A program made the position numbers and the translations under genes. A stretch of DNA of 64,000 nt from assembly GCF_018603905.1 (NCBI RefSeq), contig NZ_JAHFZZ010000005.1:1-64000 (forward strand). The letters run 5' to 3'. Below the pieces are notes generated by a model. That model had not been told where the DNA came from and made no database searches. It saw only the letters and a list, made by a program, of their open reading frames with translations. Origin of the DNA: Nonomuraea sp. NEAU-A123 (lineage in GTDB: Bacteria; Actinomycetota; Actinomycetes; Streptosporangiales; Streptosporangiaceae). Below, in pieces: positions 26,219 to 39,691 of this stretch (the first letter of the stretch is position 1; each line of letters opens with the position of its first letter).

Positions 26219-26875
26219 TTACCAGCCTCTGGACTGCCATTCCGGGAGCGAGGGGCGCTCGGCGCCGAGCGTGGTGTCCTTGCCGTGGCCCGGATAGACC
26301 CACGTGCCGTCGGGCAGCCGGTTGAAGATCTGCTCGACGACGTCGTCGTAGAGCTGGGCGAAGCGCTCCGGGTCCTTCTGGGTGTTGCCCACCCCGCCAG
26401 GGAAGAGCGAGTCGCCGGTGAACAGGTGTGTCTCCCCTTCGCCGCCGTCGTACAGCAGGGCGATCGAGCCCGGCGTGTGACCGCGCAGGTGGATCACTTC
26501 GAGGTCGACCACGCCGACCGCGATCGTGTCACCGTGCTCGACCGTGCGGTCCACCGGGACCGGCAGCGCGGGCGCGTCGAGCGGATGCGCGATCACCTGG
26601 GCGCCCGTCACCTTGACCACCTGCTCCAGCGCCTGCCAGTGGTCGCCGTGCTGGTGAGTCGTGACGATCGCGCTGATCGGCTGGTCGGAGATGAGCGCGA
26701 GCAGCCGGTCGGCCTCCGCCGCGGCGTCGATCAGCACCGCGTCGCCGGTCTCGGTGCAGCGCAGCAGGTAGGCGTTGTTGTCGAACCGCCCGACTGCCAG
26801 CTTCCAGATCGACAGCTTCGGGAGCTCGCGTACGTCGGCGGGACCGCCGACCTGGACGTCACCTGTATAGGTCAT
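26219..26875 (-). CDS. MBL-fold hydrolase, glyoxalase II-like
   Basis: A 218-residue metallo-beta-lactamase hydrolase. The signature THQHGDH is at residues 73-79. HTPGSIAL, the FTGDSLFPGGVG block and YPGHGKDT supply the remaining metal ligands, the arrangement typical of glyoxalase II-like thioester hydrolases. Its ATG overlaps the stop of the mycothiol-type gene by 4 bp (ATGA), so the two are coexpressed. A mycothiol thioester substrate is an attractive inference from that pairing but is not shown by the sequence. Confidence 0.9.
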   Translation of the reverse strand: MTYTGDVQVGGPADVRELPKLSIWKLAVGRFDNNAYLLRCTETGDAVLIDAAAEADRLLALISDQPISAIVTTHQHGDHWQALEQVVKVTGAQVIAHPLDAPALPVPVDRTVEHGDTIAVGVVDLEVIHLRGHTPGSIALLYDGGEGETHLFTGDSLFPGGVGNTQKDPERFAQLYDDVVEQIFNRLPDGTWVYPGHGKDTTLGAERPSLPEWQSRGW

Positions 26876-27639
26876 GGATAGTCCTTCGGGGGCGTCGCGG
26901 GCAGATCAGCGGGGGCGGGCATCGTCATCCAAGGTGGCGCCACGGGAACCGGCATGGACAGCCGCCCCACCGTCACCACCCTAACCCCCTCGCCATCGGA
27001 TCTCCCGATGAGCCATGCCAGGACGTCGGCCGCGCCGCCCTCGACCGCGGGGCCGGAGCCCAGGCCGCGCCACGTCCGCCCGCCGCGCAGGCTGATCTCG
27101 CTGACCGTGCTCTGGGCGTGCGGCCAGGTCCGCAGGCAGTCGTGGAGTTCCCGCTGGACGAACGGCTCCGGCCAGTCCGCCGGGCCGTACCCCGCGCCGA
27201 GGTCCACGTGATGCACTTCGACCTCGCGCAGCCGCCGTACGAGGATGTACCAGGCGGGGTGCGGCGGCGGGCGCATGGCCGCGACGGTCGCCTGCCAGGC
27301 CGCCGCCGGCAGGTCGCGGATCGCGGCGGCCAGCCGGGCGGTGCCGGCCGCCAGCTCGGCCACGTGCTCGGCGGCGGTACGGCCCGCGCCCGCCTCGATC
27401 CCCGTCGCCCTGGCCTCGGTGGTCGGGTACTGCGGTGTCTCGATGCCGGTCCTGGCCCAGGTCAGCAGGTTGATGTGGCTGTCGGCGTTCCCCGCCATGT
27501 GGGAGAGCACGTGGCCTCTGGACCAGCCTGGAAGGCGCGAGGGCGCGGCGACGTCGTCGTCGGTAAGGGACGCCGCCGTGGCCAGGAAACGGTCGGTCGC
27601 CGCGGCCAGCTCGGCCTGGAGCGCCAGCAGAACGGTCAT
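26872..27639 (-). CDS. Maleylpyruvate isomerase-family mycothiol-dependent enzyme
   Basis: A 255-residue protein of the DinB-like, mycothiol-dependent maleylpyruvate isomerase family. The N-terminal four-helix bundle has [18 protein letters not shown] with metal ligand candidates His43 and His47. The segment [17 protein letters not shown] near residues 133-149 carries the Glu/His pair that completes the metal site. The actual reaction is not predictable; members include isomerases and S-transferases using mycothiol. The start ATG is 27639. It is first in a two-gene operon with the MBL hydrolase. Confidence 0.85.
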   Translation of the reverse strand: MTVLLALQAELAAATDRFLATAASLTDDDVAAPSRLPGWSRGHVLSHMAGNADSHINLLTWARTGIETPQYPTTEARATGIEAGAGRTAAEHVAELAAGTARLAAAIRDLPAAAWQATVAAMRPPPHPAWYILVRRLREVEVHHVDLGAGYGPADWPEPFVQRELHDCLRTWPHAQSTVSEISLRGGRTWRGLGSGPAVEGGAADVLAWLIGRSDGEGVRVVTVGRLSMPVPVAPPWMTMPAPADLPATPPKDYP

Positions 27640-27857
27640 GCCGGATATTTCATCATTTGGGGGGTGCGGGAAGGTCCTCGGGGCATAAAATCGCAGGTCA
27701 TGCGGTTGAGCGCTAAAGGCCTCCTGTAGGGGTGGGAGTAGGCCGTAACCTGGTAGCGACGGATTTTCGGGGTTCGGACTGCGGGCCGCCGAAATTGTCG
27801 GAGCCCCCGTCTACCATCCCCCGTGGACCTATCCGCCTTTCGACATCCGGGATCGCC

Positions 27858-30698
<2,841 letters not shown>

Positions 30699-30705
30699 GG
30701 GACGG

Positions 30706-30739
30706 GGTTCTGTGCGGCGGGTGTCCGCCGTACAGAACC
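30706..30739 (+). terminator. uvrA terminator hairpin
   Basis: A 15-bp stem (GGTTCTGTGCGGCGG with CCGCCGTACAGAACC, one G-U pair) closes a GTGT tetraloop, 7 nt after the uvrA stop. It lacks a T-run, as is common for actinobacterial terminators. Confidence 0.85.
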
Positions 30740-31156
30740 GCGCACTTTCCGGACCCCGGGCATCGCACGGACGCCACCTCTCGGACCTGTCCGTCTCCGG
30801 GGGCGGGGGGGCCGGGTGCTGTGGCGTTGAACAGTCGTGCGGGCCGGCGGGTCCTGGCGGCGGCATCGGGTGGCCGCGGGTCCTTGAGGGGCGTCGTGTG
30901 GTGTGGCTGGTCACTGGGTGTCCGGGAGCGCGGCCGTTCGGGGCCGCGGGATGATCCGGGGAGACGGTTCACGTCGGGTGGCGTGGGTCCCTGAGGGGAC
31001 GTTGTGGGGCGCGGGCGAGGGTGGGCGGAGTGCGTCGCCGCTCGGGCCTGTGGGGATGACCCGGGCGGGGGACCGAGGGGGGTCGGCAATAAAGTTGACC
31101 CGACGATAGCGGCCTGGCCTGCAGGAGGTCAGTGGCCACGGGGAAGGGTCGGCACC
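30740..31156. other. Intergenic region upstream of the Rieske genes
   Basis: No gene is supported here. The sequence is very G-rich on the plus strand and contains open frames only because of its composition. It presumably holds the promoter of the first Rieske gene; the A/T-rich stretch GGCAATAAAGTTGACCCG near 31083-31100 is the best place for one. Confidence 0.4.
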
Positions 31157-31585
31157 ATGGGGATTACGGAGCCGGGCATCGCCATGCCTGAAATCGGGCG
31201 TCGCGCGGCGCTGGGAGCGGCCGGGTTGGCGGCGTGCGGGCTCGCGGTCGCGGGATGCGGTGGCGGTGCCAAGGCGGAGCCGGTGGCCGGGATCAAGGGG
31301 AAGGTGCTCGCCAAGACCGCGGACGTGCCCGTCGGCGGCGGCATCGTCGTACAGGAGTACAAGATCGTGGTCACCCAGCCGGAGAAGGGCGTCTTCAAGG
31401 CGTTCAGCGCGGTCTGCCCGCACAAAGGGTGCGTCGTTGGCGCGCCCGAAAAGAACGTCATGACGTGCGGGTGTCATGGCAGCGAGTTCGCCGCCGACAG
31501 TGGCAAGACGCTCCAGGGGCCCGCGACCGCGCCGCTGGCGGTCTATCGGGTCAAGGTCGAGGGCGACGGCGTCGTGGTCGTCTGA
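31157..31585 (+). CDS. Rieske (2Fe-2S) lipoprotein, Tat-exported (copy 1)
   Basis: A 142-residue protein with an N-terminal twin-arginine sequence, IGRRAALGAAGLAACGLAV, ending at a lipobox-like VAGC, so it is probably exported folded with its cluster and lipid-anchored. The C-terminal domain has the Rieske ligand pattern CPHKGC and CGCHGS, about 25 residues apart. It is a small electron carrier; the partner is unknown. Copy 1 lacks the Ser/Thr/Ala linker of the other two and its second box is CGCHGSEF in place of CPCHGSKF. GGGAAGGG lies ~8 nt before the ATG. Confidence 0.88.
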   Translation: MGITEPGIAMPEIGRRAALGAAGLAACGLAVAGCGGGAKAEPVAGIKGKVLAKTADVPVGGGIVVQEYKIVVTQPEKGVFKAFSAVCPHKGCVVGAPEKNVMTCGCHGSEFAADSGKTLQGPATAPLAVYRVKVEGDGVVVV

Positions 31586-31689
31586 ACTGGTAATTCTGCG
31601 TGGTTTCCGGGATTGGCGTACGGCACGCTGAACCGGCGCGAGGGCGCTGGCCGTACCTAAAGAGAGAACTAGACCTGGGAGGACGCAGC

Positions 31690-32142
31690 ATGACCGAAAC
31701 GACGCGCCGGGCGGTGGTGCTTGGAGCCGGAGGCGCCGGGCTCGCAGTGGTGATGACCGCTTGCGCGAGCTACGGCTCACCCGCGACTCAAGCGAGCGAG
31801 GCACCGGCGGCCGACGAACCGTCGTCCGCGGCTCCGAAGAAGAAGAAGACCGCCGCCAAGGCGCTCGCCGACACCGGCGACATCCCCAGCGGGGGCGGGA
31901 AGGTCTTCGAGAGCCAGAAGGTGGTCGTCACCCAGCCGACGGAGGGGGAGTTCAAGGCGTTCACGGCGGTCTGCACCCATCAGGGGTGCACGGTCGACGA
32001 GGTCGCTGACGGCACCATCAATTGCCCGTGCCACGGGAGCAAGTTCAAGATCTCGGACGGCTCCGTCGCAGGTGGGCCGGCTTCCGAGCCGCTGGAGGAG
32101 AAGAAGATCAAGGTCAGCGGGGGGAAGATCACGCTCGCGTAG
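31690..32142 (+). CDS. Rieske (2Fe-2S) lipoprotein, Tat-exported (copy 2)
   Basis: A 150-residue paralogue of its neighbours. The twin-arginine TTRRAVVLGAGGAGLAVVM precedes the lipobox MTAC. A Ser/Ala/Pro/Glu linker with a KKKK stretch leads to the Rieske domain with CTHQGC and CPCHGS ligands. GGGAGG lies 7 nt before the ATG at 31690. The 104-bp gap to copy 1 leaves room for a separate promoter. The domain keeps both Cys-His pairs, so it should bind an iron-sulfur cluster in the extracytoplasmic space. Confidence 0.9.
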   Translation: MTETTRRAVVLGAGGAGLAVVMTACASYGSPATQASEAPAADEPSSAAPKKKKTAAKALADTGDIPSGGGKVFESQKVVVTQPTEGEFKAFTAVCTHQGCTVDEVADGTINCPCHGSKFKISDGSVAGGPASEPLEEKKIKVSGGKITLA

Positions 32143-32187
32143 CGAGTCCTCATGAATTTCTCACCTGCGTGCGGTTGGGTGAGCGAC

Positions 32188-32628
32188 ATGGGAGAAGACC
32201 TTCAGAGTCGCAGGGCGGTGATCGCCGGTGTGGGTGTGGGTGGCCTGGCACTGGCGCTGACCGCGTGCGGTAGCAATGACGCCACGTCCAGCACGCAGGC
32301 CTCGGCGGCTACGACGGAGTCCAGCGCTCCGGCGGCCGCGGGTGGCGCACTGGCGAAGACCTCCGAGATCCCCGTCGGTGGGGGGACGGTCTTCAAGGAG
32401 CAGAAGGTGGTGGTAGTGCAGCCCAAGTCGGGCGAGTTCAAGGCGTTCAGCGCGATCTGCACCCACCAGGGGTGTTCGGTCGGCAGCGTCGCGAACGGCA
32501 CGATCGACTGCCCGTGCCATGGCAGCAAGTTCAAGATCGAGGATGGCTCCGTCACCGCCGGGCCGGCCAAGAAGCCGCTTCCGGAGCAGCAGATCAAGGT
32601 GGACGGAGATCAGATCACGCTCGCCTAG
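32188..32628 (+). CDS. Rieske (2Fe-2S) lipoprotein, Tat-exported (copy 3)
   Basis: A 146-residue paralogue. The twin-arginine LQSRRAVIAGVGVGGLALAL is followed by the lipobox LTAC, a Ser/Thr/Ala linker and a Rieske domain with CTHQGC and CPCHGS. It is closer to copy 2 than to copy 1 (shared EFKAF, CTHQGC, PCHGSKFKI). The start is uncertain: ATG 32188 puts the Tat motif near the N-terminus and follows GGTGAG; GTG 32179 and ATG 32152 are in frame. It is followed at once by a terminator. Confidence 0.88.
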   Translation: MGEDLQSRRAVIAGVGVGGLALALTACGSNDATSSTQASAATTESSAPAAAGGALAKTSEIPVGGGTVFKEQKVVVVQPKSGEFKAFSAICTHQGCSVGSVANGTIDCPCHGSKFKIEDGSVTAGPAKKPLPEQQIKVDGDQITLA

Positions 32629-32634
32629 GCGCAC

Positions 32635-32667
32635 GCCCGCCGTACCAGGATGGCTGGTACGGCGGGC
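32635..32667 (+). terminator. Terminator after the Rieske genes
   Basis: A perfect 14-bp stem, GCCCGCCGTACCAG with CTGGTACGGCGGGC, closes a 5-nt loop, 6 nt after the stop of Rieske copy 3. It separates the Rieske array from uvrC. Confidence 0.87.
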
Positions 32668-32700
32668 TGCCTTGTCGGTGCGGCCCGTTAGTCTTTGAAC

Positions 32701-34635
32701 GTGGCGAGATCAACGCGCAGCCCCCTGAGTTTCCGGCCCCGGTCGGGCTCCATTCCCGACTCTCCGGGCGTCTACCGGTTCAGGGACACGCATGGCCGAG
32801 TGATCTACGTCGGCAAGGCCAAGAGCCTGCGACAGCGGCTCAACTCCTACTTCGCCGACTTCTCCGCGCTGCACCCGCGCACGCAGTCCATGCTCACCAC
32901 CGCCGCCGACGTGGACTGGACGGTGGTCGGCACCGAGGTCGAGGCGCTGCAGCTCGAATACTCCTGGATCAAGGAGTTCGACCCGCGGTTCAACGTCAAA
33001 TACCGCGACGACAAGTCCTACCCCTACCTCGCCGTCACCATGGGCGATGACTTCCCGCGCGTGCAGGTGATGCGGGGCGCCAAGCGCAAGGGCACCCGCT
33101 ACTTCGGCCCCTACTCGCACGCCTGGGCCATCCGCGAGACCGTCGACCTGCTGCTGCGCGTCTTCCCCGTCCGCACGTGCAGCGGGGGCGTGTTCAAGCG
33201 GGCCGGGCAGATCGGCAGGCCGTGCCTGCTCGGCTACATCGACAAGTGCTCGGCGCCGTGCGTCGGCCGGGTCACCCCGGACGAGCACCGCGACCTGGCC
33301 GAAGACTTCTGCGACTTCATGGCGGGCAACACCGGCCGCTTCATCAAGCGGCTGGAGCGCGACATGCGCGAAGCCGCCGCGGAGCAGGAATACGAGCGGG
33401 CGGCCAGGCTCCGCGACGACATCCAGGCCCTGCAGCGCGCTCTCGAGAAGCAGGCCGTCGTCCTCGGCGAGGGCACCGACGCGGATGTGATCGCGCTGGC
33501 CGAAGACCCACTCGAAGCCGCCGTCCAGGTCTTCTACGTACGTGGCGGGCGCATCCGCGGCCAGCGCGGCTGGGTGGTCGACAAGGTCGAGGAGGCCTCG
33601 CCCGGCGACCTCGTCGAGCAGTTCCTGCTGCAGATGTACGGCGACGCGGGCGCCGAGTCGATGCCCCGCGAGGTCCTCGTGCCCGTGCTGCCGCCCGACG
33701 CCGAGGCGCTCACCGAGCTGCTGTCGGAGCAGCGCCGCGCCCGGGTCGAGGTGCGGGTGCCGCAGCGCGGCGACAAGAAGTCGCTGATGGAGACCGTCGA
33801 GCGCAACGCGAAGGAGTCGCTCGCCCAGCACAAGATCCGCCGGGCCGGCGACCTGACCACCCGCAGCAAGGCGCTGCAGGAGATCGCCGACGCGCTCGAC
33901 CTCGACCAGGTGCCGCTGCGCGTCGAGTGCTACGACGTCTCCCACCTGCAGGGCGAGAACGTCGTGGCGTCGATGGTGGTGTTCGAGGACGGCCTGCCGC
34001 GCAAGAGCGAATACCGCCGTTTCGCCGTCAGGACCAAGGAAGGCGACGTCGCCTCCATCTACGAGGTCATCCAGCGGCGGTTCCGGCGCTATCTGGAGGA
34101 GCGCTCGGCCACCGGCGAGCTGGCGGCCGACGACGACGCCGACGGACCCAACGGGCCCATCGATCCGGAGACCGGAAAGCCGCGCAAGTTCGCCTACCCG
34201 CCCAACCTGGTCGTGGTCGACGGCGCGGGGCCCCAGGCGGCCGCCGCCCAGCGGGCACTCGACGAGCTCGGCATCGACGACGTCGCCGTGTGCGGTCTGG
34301 CCAAACGACTCGAAGAGGTGTGGCTGCCCGGCGACGATCAGCCGGTGATCATGCCGCGCTCCAGTGAGGGCCTCTACCTGCTGCAACGCGTGCGGGACGA
34401 AGCACACCGGTTCGCCATCACCTACCATCGTGCTAAGAGGTCCAAGAGCGTAAAAGAGAGCGCGCTCGACACCGTGCCCGGCCTCGGGCCGGCACGCAGG
34501 CAGGCGCTGCTCAAACACTTCGGCTCCGTGAAGAAGCTACGCGAGGCCACCGCCGCCGAGATCTGCCAGGTTCCCGGCATCGGCCCGGCCATCGCCGAGG
34601 TGATCGCGTCGACGCTGAAGGGGGAGAGCCAGTGA
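32701..34635 (+). CDS. uvrC: Excinuclease ABC subunit C
   Basis: A 644-residue dual-incision nuclease of nucleotide excision repair. The N-terminal GIY-YIG domain has [11 protein letters not shown] and [16 protein letters not shown] UvrBC (UVR) motif lies near [18 protein letters not shown]. The RNase H-like nuclease core includes [20 protein letters not shown] and [12 protein letters not shown]. The C-terminal (HhH)2 DNA-binding domain has [18 protein letters not shown] and [15 protein letters not shown] 32701 is preferred; TTG 32695 would add two residues. There is no clear Shine-Dalgarno, so a near-leaderless transcript is possible. Confidence 0.96.
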   Translation: MARSTRSPLSFRPRSGSIPDSPGVYRFRDTHGRVIYVGKAKSLRQRLNSYFADFSALHPRTQSMLTTAADVDWTVVGTEVEALQLEYSWIKEFDPRFNVKYRDDKSYPYLAVTMGDDFPRVQVMRGAKRKGTRYFGPYSHAWAIRETVDLLLRVFPVRTCSGGVFKRAGQIGRPCLLGYIDKCSAPCVGRVTPDEHRDLAEDFCDFMAGNTGRFIKRLERDMREAAAEQEYERAARLRDDIQALQRALEKQAVVLGEGTDADVIALAEDPLEAAVQVFYVRGGRIRGQRGWVVDKVEEASPGDLVEQFLLQMYGDAGAESMPREVLVPVLPPDAEALTELLSEQRRARVEVRVPQRGDKKSLMETVERNAKESLAQHKIRRAGDLTTRSKALQEIADALDLDQVPLRVECYDVSHLQGENVVASMVVFEDGLPRKSEYRRFAVRTKEGDVASIYEVIQRRFRRYLEERSATGELAADDDADGPNGPIDPETGKPRKFAYPPNLVVVDGAGPQAAAAQRALDELGIDDVAVCGLAKRLEEVWLPGDDQPVIMPRSSEGLYLLQRVRDEAHRFAITYHRAKRSKSVKESALDTVPGLGPARRQALLKHFGSVKKLREATAAEICQVPGIGPAIAEVIASTLKGESQ

Positions 34636-34657
34636 GCCCGCCGAACGGAGTGAGGCA

Positions 34658-35524
34658 ATGAACACCGAGCCGGCGTTCGTCATCGTCACCGGCATGTCAG
34701 GGGCGGGGCGCAGCACCGCGGCCAAGGCGTTGGAAGACCTGGGCTGGTTCGTCATCGACAATCTGCCGCCGGGGCTGCTGTTCGCCATGGCCGAGGAGGC
34801 GGGCAAGGTCAAGCTGGCCGCCGACAAGGTGGCCGCCGTCGTCGACGTGCGCAGCCTGGCCTTCACCACCGACCTCAACGCCGCCATCGAAGAGCTCGAA
34901 GGCCGCGGCGTACGCGTGCGCGTGGTGTTCCTGGAAGCCAGCGACGAGGGGCTGGTGCGCAGGTTCGAGAACGTACGCAGACCCCACCCGCTCCAGGGCG
35001 AGGGCCGCCTAGTCGACGGCATCGCCCGTGAGCGCGGCATCCTGCGCGAGGTGCGGGCCAACGCCGACCTGGTGATCGACACCTCCTCGCTCAACGTGCA
35101 CGAGCTGCGCAACAAGATCGTCAACTTCTTCGGCGGCGAGGACCGGCCGGGGCTGCGGCTCAACGTGGTCTCCTTCGGCTTCAAGTACGGCCTGCCGGTC
35201 GACGCCGACCTCGTGGTCGACTGCCGGTTCCTGCCCAATCCGCACTGGGTGCCGGAGCTGCGGCCGATGAACGGGCTTGACGCGCCGGTGCGCGACTACG
35301 TGCTCGGCCAGCCCGGCGCCAAGGAGTTCCTCGACGCGTACGAGGAGGTTCTGCAGGTGATCGCCGCCGGATACGCGCGCGAGGGCAAGAGCTACGCCAC
35401 GCTCGCGGTGGGCTGCACGGGCGGCAAGCACCGCAGCGTGGCCATGGCCGAGCAGGTCGCCGGCCGGCTGCGTGATCGCGGCATGGAAGTACAGGTCAGT
35501 CACCGGGATGTGGGGCGGGAGTGA
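34658..35524 (+). CDS. rapZ: RapZ-family nucleotide-binding protein
   Basis: A 288-residue P-loop protein of the RapZ (YvcJ) family. The Walker A motif is GMSGAGRST, with Arg in place of the usual Lys, as is common in actinobacteria. VIDNLPPGL, the Arg-rich block RRPHPLQGEG and the C-terminal CTGGKHRSV are family landmarks. RapZ binds RNA and regulates cell-wall sugar synthesis in enterobacteria; its role in actinobacteria is not settled. It is in the conserved rapZ-yvcK-whiA run, with its stop overlapping the yvcK GTG. Confidence 0.93.
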   Translation: MNTEPAFVIVTGMSGAGRSTAAKALEDLGWFVIDNLPPGLLFAMAEEAGKVKLAADKVAAVVDVRSLAFTTDLNAAIEELEGRGVRVRVVFLEASDEGLVRRFENVRRPHPLQGEGRLVDGIARERGILREVRANADLVIDTSSLNVHELRNKIVNFFGGEDRPGLRLNVVSFGFKYGLPVDADLVVDCRFLPNPHWVPELRPMNGLDAPVRDYVLGQPGAKEFLDAYEEVLQVIAAGYAREGKSYATLAVGCTGGKHRSVAMAEQVAGRLRDRGMEVQVSHRDVGRE

Positions 35525-36507
35525 CCGATGAAGGCGAAGCCCCAGGTGACGCGGTCGTAGCAGGCCCGGCGTCCGGTGATCGGCCGCGGGTGGTGGCGCT
35601 GGGCGGCGGGCACGGGCTCTACGCCTCGCTCTCCGCGCTGCGCGGCGTGGCGGGTGACCTGACCGCGGTGGTGACGGTCGCCGACGACGGCGGCTCCAGC
35701 GGGCGGCTCAGGCGCGAGCTCGGCGTACTGCCTCCCGGCGACCTGCGCATGGCGCTGGCCGCGCTCTGCGGCGACGACGAGTGGGGGAGCACCTGGAGCG
35801 AGGTCGTCCAGCACCGTTTCCGCAGCGAGGGCGACCTGCACGGCCACGCCGTGGGCAACCTGCTCATCGTGGCGCTGTGGGAGCTGCTCGGCGACCCCGT
35901 GGCGGGCCTCGACTGGGTGGGCCGGCTGCTCGGCGCCCACGGCCGGGTGCTGCCGATGGCATCGGTGCCGCTCGACATCGTGGCCGAGGTGGAGCTCGAC
36001 GGCGTCATCTCGACCGTACGCGGGCAGGTGGCCTGCGCGCTGACCCCCGGCCGGGTGCAGGCCATCTCGCTGGTGCCGGAGGACCCGCCCGCGCGGCCCG
36101 AGGCCGTACGGGCCGTGCTGGAGGCCGACTGGCTGGTGTTCGGGCCGGGGTCCTGGTTCACCAGCGTGTTACCGCATCTCAAGGTGCCCGCGCTGGCCAG
36201 GGCGCTGCACGAGTCGAAGGCCAAGCGGCTGGTCACGCTCAACCTGGCGCCGCAGCCCGGCGAGACCGACGACTTCTCACCCCAGCAGCACCTGGAGGTG
36301 CTCCGGCAGCACGCGCGCGACCTGCGGGTCGACGTCGTGCTCGCCGACACCGGCGTGGTCGACGACCTCGACGCCCTGGAGAAGGCCGCCGCCGCGCTCG
36401 GCGGGCGGCTCGTCATGGCCGACGTCGCCGCCGCCGACGGCTCTCCCCGACATGACGCACGACGTCTTGCCTCCGTCCTGGACGAGATTTTCCTCCAGAA
36501 GCGTTGA
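35521..36507 (+). CDS. yvcK: YvcK/CofD-like gluconeogenesis factor
   Basis: A 328-residue CofD-like protein. The N-terminal [15 protein letters not shown] and [20 protein letters not shown] are the family's nucleotide-sugar-binding signatures, and [14 protein letters not shown] follows in the second half. YvcK is needed for growth on gluconeogenic carbon sources in Bacillus, binds UDP-GlcNAc and influences envelope synthesis. The start overlaps rapZ by 4 bp, and whiA begins about 70 nt downstream. Confidence 0.93.
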   Translation: MTDEGEAPGDAVVAGPASGDRPRVVALGGGHGLYASLSALRGVAGDLTAVVTVADDGGSSGRLRRELGVLPPGDLRMALAALCGDDEWGSTWSEVVQHRFRSEGDLHGHAVGNLLIVALWELLGDPVAGLDWVGRLLGAHGRVLPMASVPLDIVAEVELDGVISTVRGQVACALTPGRVQAISLVPEDPPARPEAVRAVLEADWLVFGPGSWFTSVLPHLKVPALARALHESKAKRLVTLNLAPQPGETDDFSPQQHLEVLRQHARDLRVDVVLADTGVVDDLDALEKAAAALGGRLVMADVAAADGSPRHDARRLASVLDEIFLQKR

Positions 36508-36578
36508 TCCTGGTCGGCGCGGCGCAAAGGTGCGAGAGACTGCTGAGAGTCGGTCTGAATGGGGGAGGACTAACGCTT

Positions 36579-37559
36579 ATGGCGATGACGGGTGTGGTGA
36601 AGGACGAGCTGAGCCGCCTGCCAGTGCTGAAGCCTTGCTGCCGGAAGGCGGAGGTGTCCACGCTGTTGCGGTTCGCCAGTGGGCTGCACCTGGTGGGCGG
36701 GCGCATCGTGATCGAGGCGGAGCTCGACACCAACGCCACCGCGCGGCGGCTGATCAAGGACATCGGGGAGGTGTTCGGTCACAAGGCCGAGGTGCTCGTG
36801 CTGGCACCCGCCGGGCTGCGCAAGGGGTCGCGCTATGTCGTGCGCGTCTACCGCGACGGTGAGGCGCTGGCCCGGCAGACGGGCCTGATCGACAACCACG
36901 GGCGCCCGGTCCGCGGCCTGCCTCGCCAGGTGGTGGCGGGGGCCGCCTGCGACGCCGAGGCCGCGTGGCGCGGGGCGTTCCTGGCGCACGGCTCGCTGAC
37001 CGAGCCGGGGCGCTCCATGTCGCTGGAGGTCACCTGCCCGGGGCCCGAGGCGGCGCTGGCGCTGGTGGGCTCGGCGCGCCGGCTCAAGATCCACGCCAAG
37101 GCGCGGGAGGTGCGCGGCGTCGACCGGGTGGTGGTGCGTGACGGCGACGCCATCAGCGCGCTGCTCACGCGACTCGGGGCGCACGACAGCGTGCTGGCCT
37201 GGGAGGAGCGGCGGATGCGCCGCGAGGTGCGGGCCACGGCCAACCGGCTGGCCAACTTCGACGACGCCAACCTGCGCCGCTCGGCGCGGGCGGCGGTGGC
37301 GGCGGGGGCACGGGTGCAGCGGGCGCTGGAGATCCTGGGTGACGAGGCGCCCGACCATCTGGTGATCGCGGGGCGGCTGCGGGTGGAGCACAAGCAGGCG
37401 TCTCTGGAGGAGCTGGGGCAGATCGCGGATCCGCCGCTGACCAAGGACGCGATCGCCGGACGTATCCGGCGGTTGCTGGCGATGGCCGACAAACGCGCGA
37501 CCGACCTGGGCATCCCCAACACCGAGGCCAACCTCACCGTGGACATGCTCTCCCAGTAG
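36579..37559 (+). CDS. whiA: Sporulation/division transcription factor WhiA
   Basis: A 326-residue DNA-binding protein. The N-terminal LAGLIDADG-like domain begins [13 protein letters not shown] with the characteristic [15 protein letters not shown]; the C-terminal helix-turn-helix is in [21 protein letters not shown] followed by RIRRLL. In Streptomyces WhiA with WhiB switches on sporulation septation genes. The ATG at 36579 follows GGGGGAGG by about 10 nt. Presence of WhiA in this context suits a sporulating mycelial organism but also occurs in other Gram-positives. Confidence 0.95.
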   Translation: MAMTGVVKDELSRLPVLKPCCRKAEVSTLLRFASGLHLVGGRIVIEAELDTNATARRLIKDIGEVFGHKAEVLVLAPAGLRKGSRYVVRVYRDGEALARQTGLIDNHGRPVRGLPRQVVAGAACDAEAAWRGAFLAHGSLTEPGRSMSLEVTCPGPEAALALVGSARRLKIHAKAREVRGVDRVVVRDGDAISALLTRLGAHDSVLAWEERRMRREVRATANRLANFDDANLRRSARAAVAAGARVQRALEILGDEAPDHLVIAGRLRVEHKQASLEELGQIADPPLTKDAIAGRIRRLLAMADKRATDLGIPNTEANLTVDMLSQ

Positions 37560-37888
37560 AGGTCTTTATGCGGCTCTGTCTGGCTTGGTGGTGTCTACGG
37601 GCCCGGTAAAGCCGTCTTCTGCGCGGGTCGGTGGCTGCCGTGCGTTCGTCCTGTGCGGGTTCTCCCCGTGCGCGTCCTGCCGTCAAGGCTCTTCATGCTT
37701 TACGGCACGGCACGGTGGGCGCCAACCGCCGTCGTGAGCTGGGCCCTGTCCAGGGGAACGCTCCTCCGGTGAGGGGGCTTCTCACCGTGACGTGCGGGTT
37801 CGCTGGCCGATTCCGTGGATCGGGCTTGTGCGCCGAGTCCGTTGGTCGGGCTTGTGCCTCGAGTCCGTGGATCGGCTGGTGCGTCGTT
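37560..37888. repeat. Intergenic region with 26-bp tandem repeats
   Basis: No gene is supported between whiA and the convergent membrane-protein gene. Three direct copies of a 26-bp unit lie at 37811-37836, 37837-37862 and 37863-37886 (last one 24 bp), each of the form TCCGT-GG-TCGG-CT-GTGC. The period is not a multiple of three. Confidence 0.75.
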
Positions 37889-38500
37889 TCAGGCGCGGCC
37901 CGTGTCCCTTGGGGTGAAGAGGTCGCCGGTGGGGCGTGGGGGGCTGGTGGGGCTTTGGAGGGGCTCGAAGGGGGCTCGGTACTCCGGTTCGGCGGGGGTC
38001 GGGTCCTCGGGCGGGGTGACGGAGGTTTGGCGGGCTCGGACGCGGCCCACGCGTATGCGTACGAGCAGATAGGCCGTCAGGGCCGCCGCGGCCAGGGGCA
38101 GCCAGGGCTCCCAGGAGTCCTTCAGCGAGGACCAGAGGTTCGCCAGCTCGCTCGGGAAGGTGGTTCTGAGCCGGTCGAGGCTCAGGTCCGGCTCGCCGCC
38201 GGTGCTCGTCGCGCGGGCGGTGGTCCAGCCCAGGGCCACCGCCGCGATCGCGCAGAGGGCTGACCACCACGGCAGGACCCGGCTGCTCGATCTGACCAGG
38301 CATACCAGGAGGGACAGGAGGAGAGCCATGGCGAAGGCGATCGCGGTCATCGCCCAGAGACCGTCGCCGGCGGCCAGGAAGGCAGCCGGAATGAAGCGGG
38401 CTCCGTAGTGGAGTGCCGCCGCCTGTGCGATGGTGCAGATGAGCGTGGCTATGAAGCCCACGACCAGGCCAGACAGCAGCCCGGACCTAGGTTGTGACAT
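37889..38500 (-). CDS. Hypothetical four-helix membrane protein
   Basis: A 203-residue protein with hydrophobic helices at ~8-28 (LLSGLVVGFIATLICTIAQA), ~48-68 (AMTAIAFAMALLLSLLVCLV), ~78-95 (LPWWSALCAIAAVALGW) and ~133-150 (LPLAAAALTAYLLVRIRVG). The C-terminal ~55 residues are Pro/Thr-rich and should be cytoplasmic. ATG 38500 follows a GGGGGCTGAG stretch. I do not recognise a family. It is divergent from gap, with a 186-bp shared upstream region. Confidence 0.72.
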   Translation of the reverse strand: MSQPRSGLLSGLVVGFIATLICTIAQAAALHYGARFIPAAFLAAGDGLWAMTAIAFAMALLLSLLVCLVRSSSRVLPWWSALCAIAAVALGWTTARATSTGGEPDLSLDRLRTTFPSELANLWSSLKDSWEPWLPLAAAALTAYLLVRIRVGRVRARQTSVTPPEDPTPAEPEYRAPFEPLQSPTSPPRPTGDLFTPRDTGRA

Positions 38501-38604
38501 CTCAGCCCCCAGAGAATGCCCGAATTTACTCCGACGAGTCGGGCACTTTACTCGAAGCTCACAAATTGCGCGGCCGGATCGCGGATTCGCGCTAAGGGGA
38601 GTCC

Positions 38605-39690
<1,086 letters not shown>

Positions 39691-39691
<1 letters not shown>

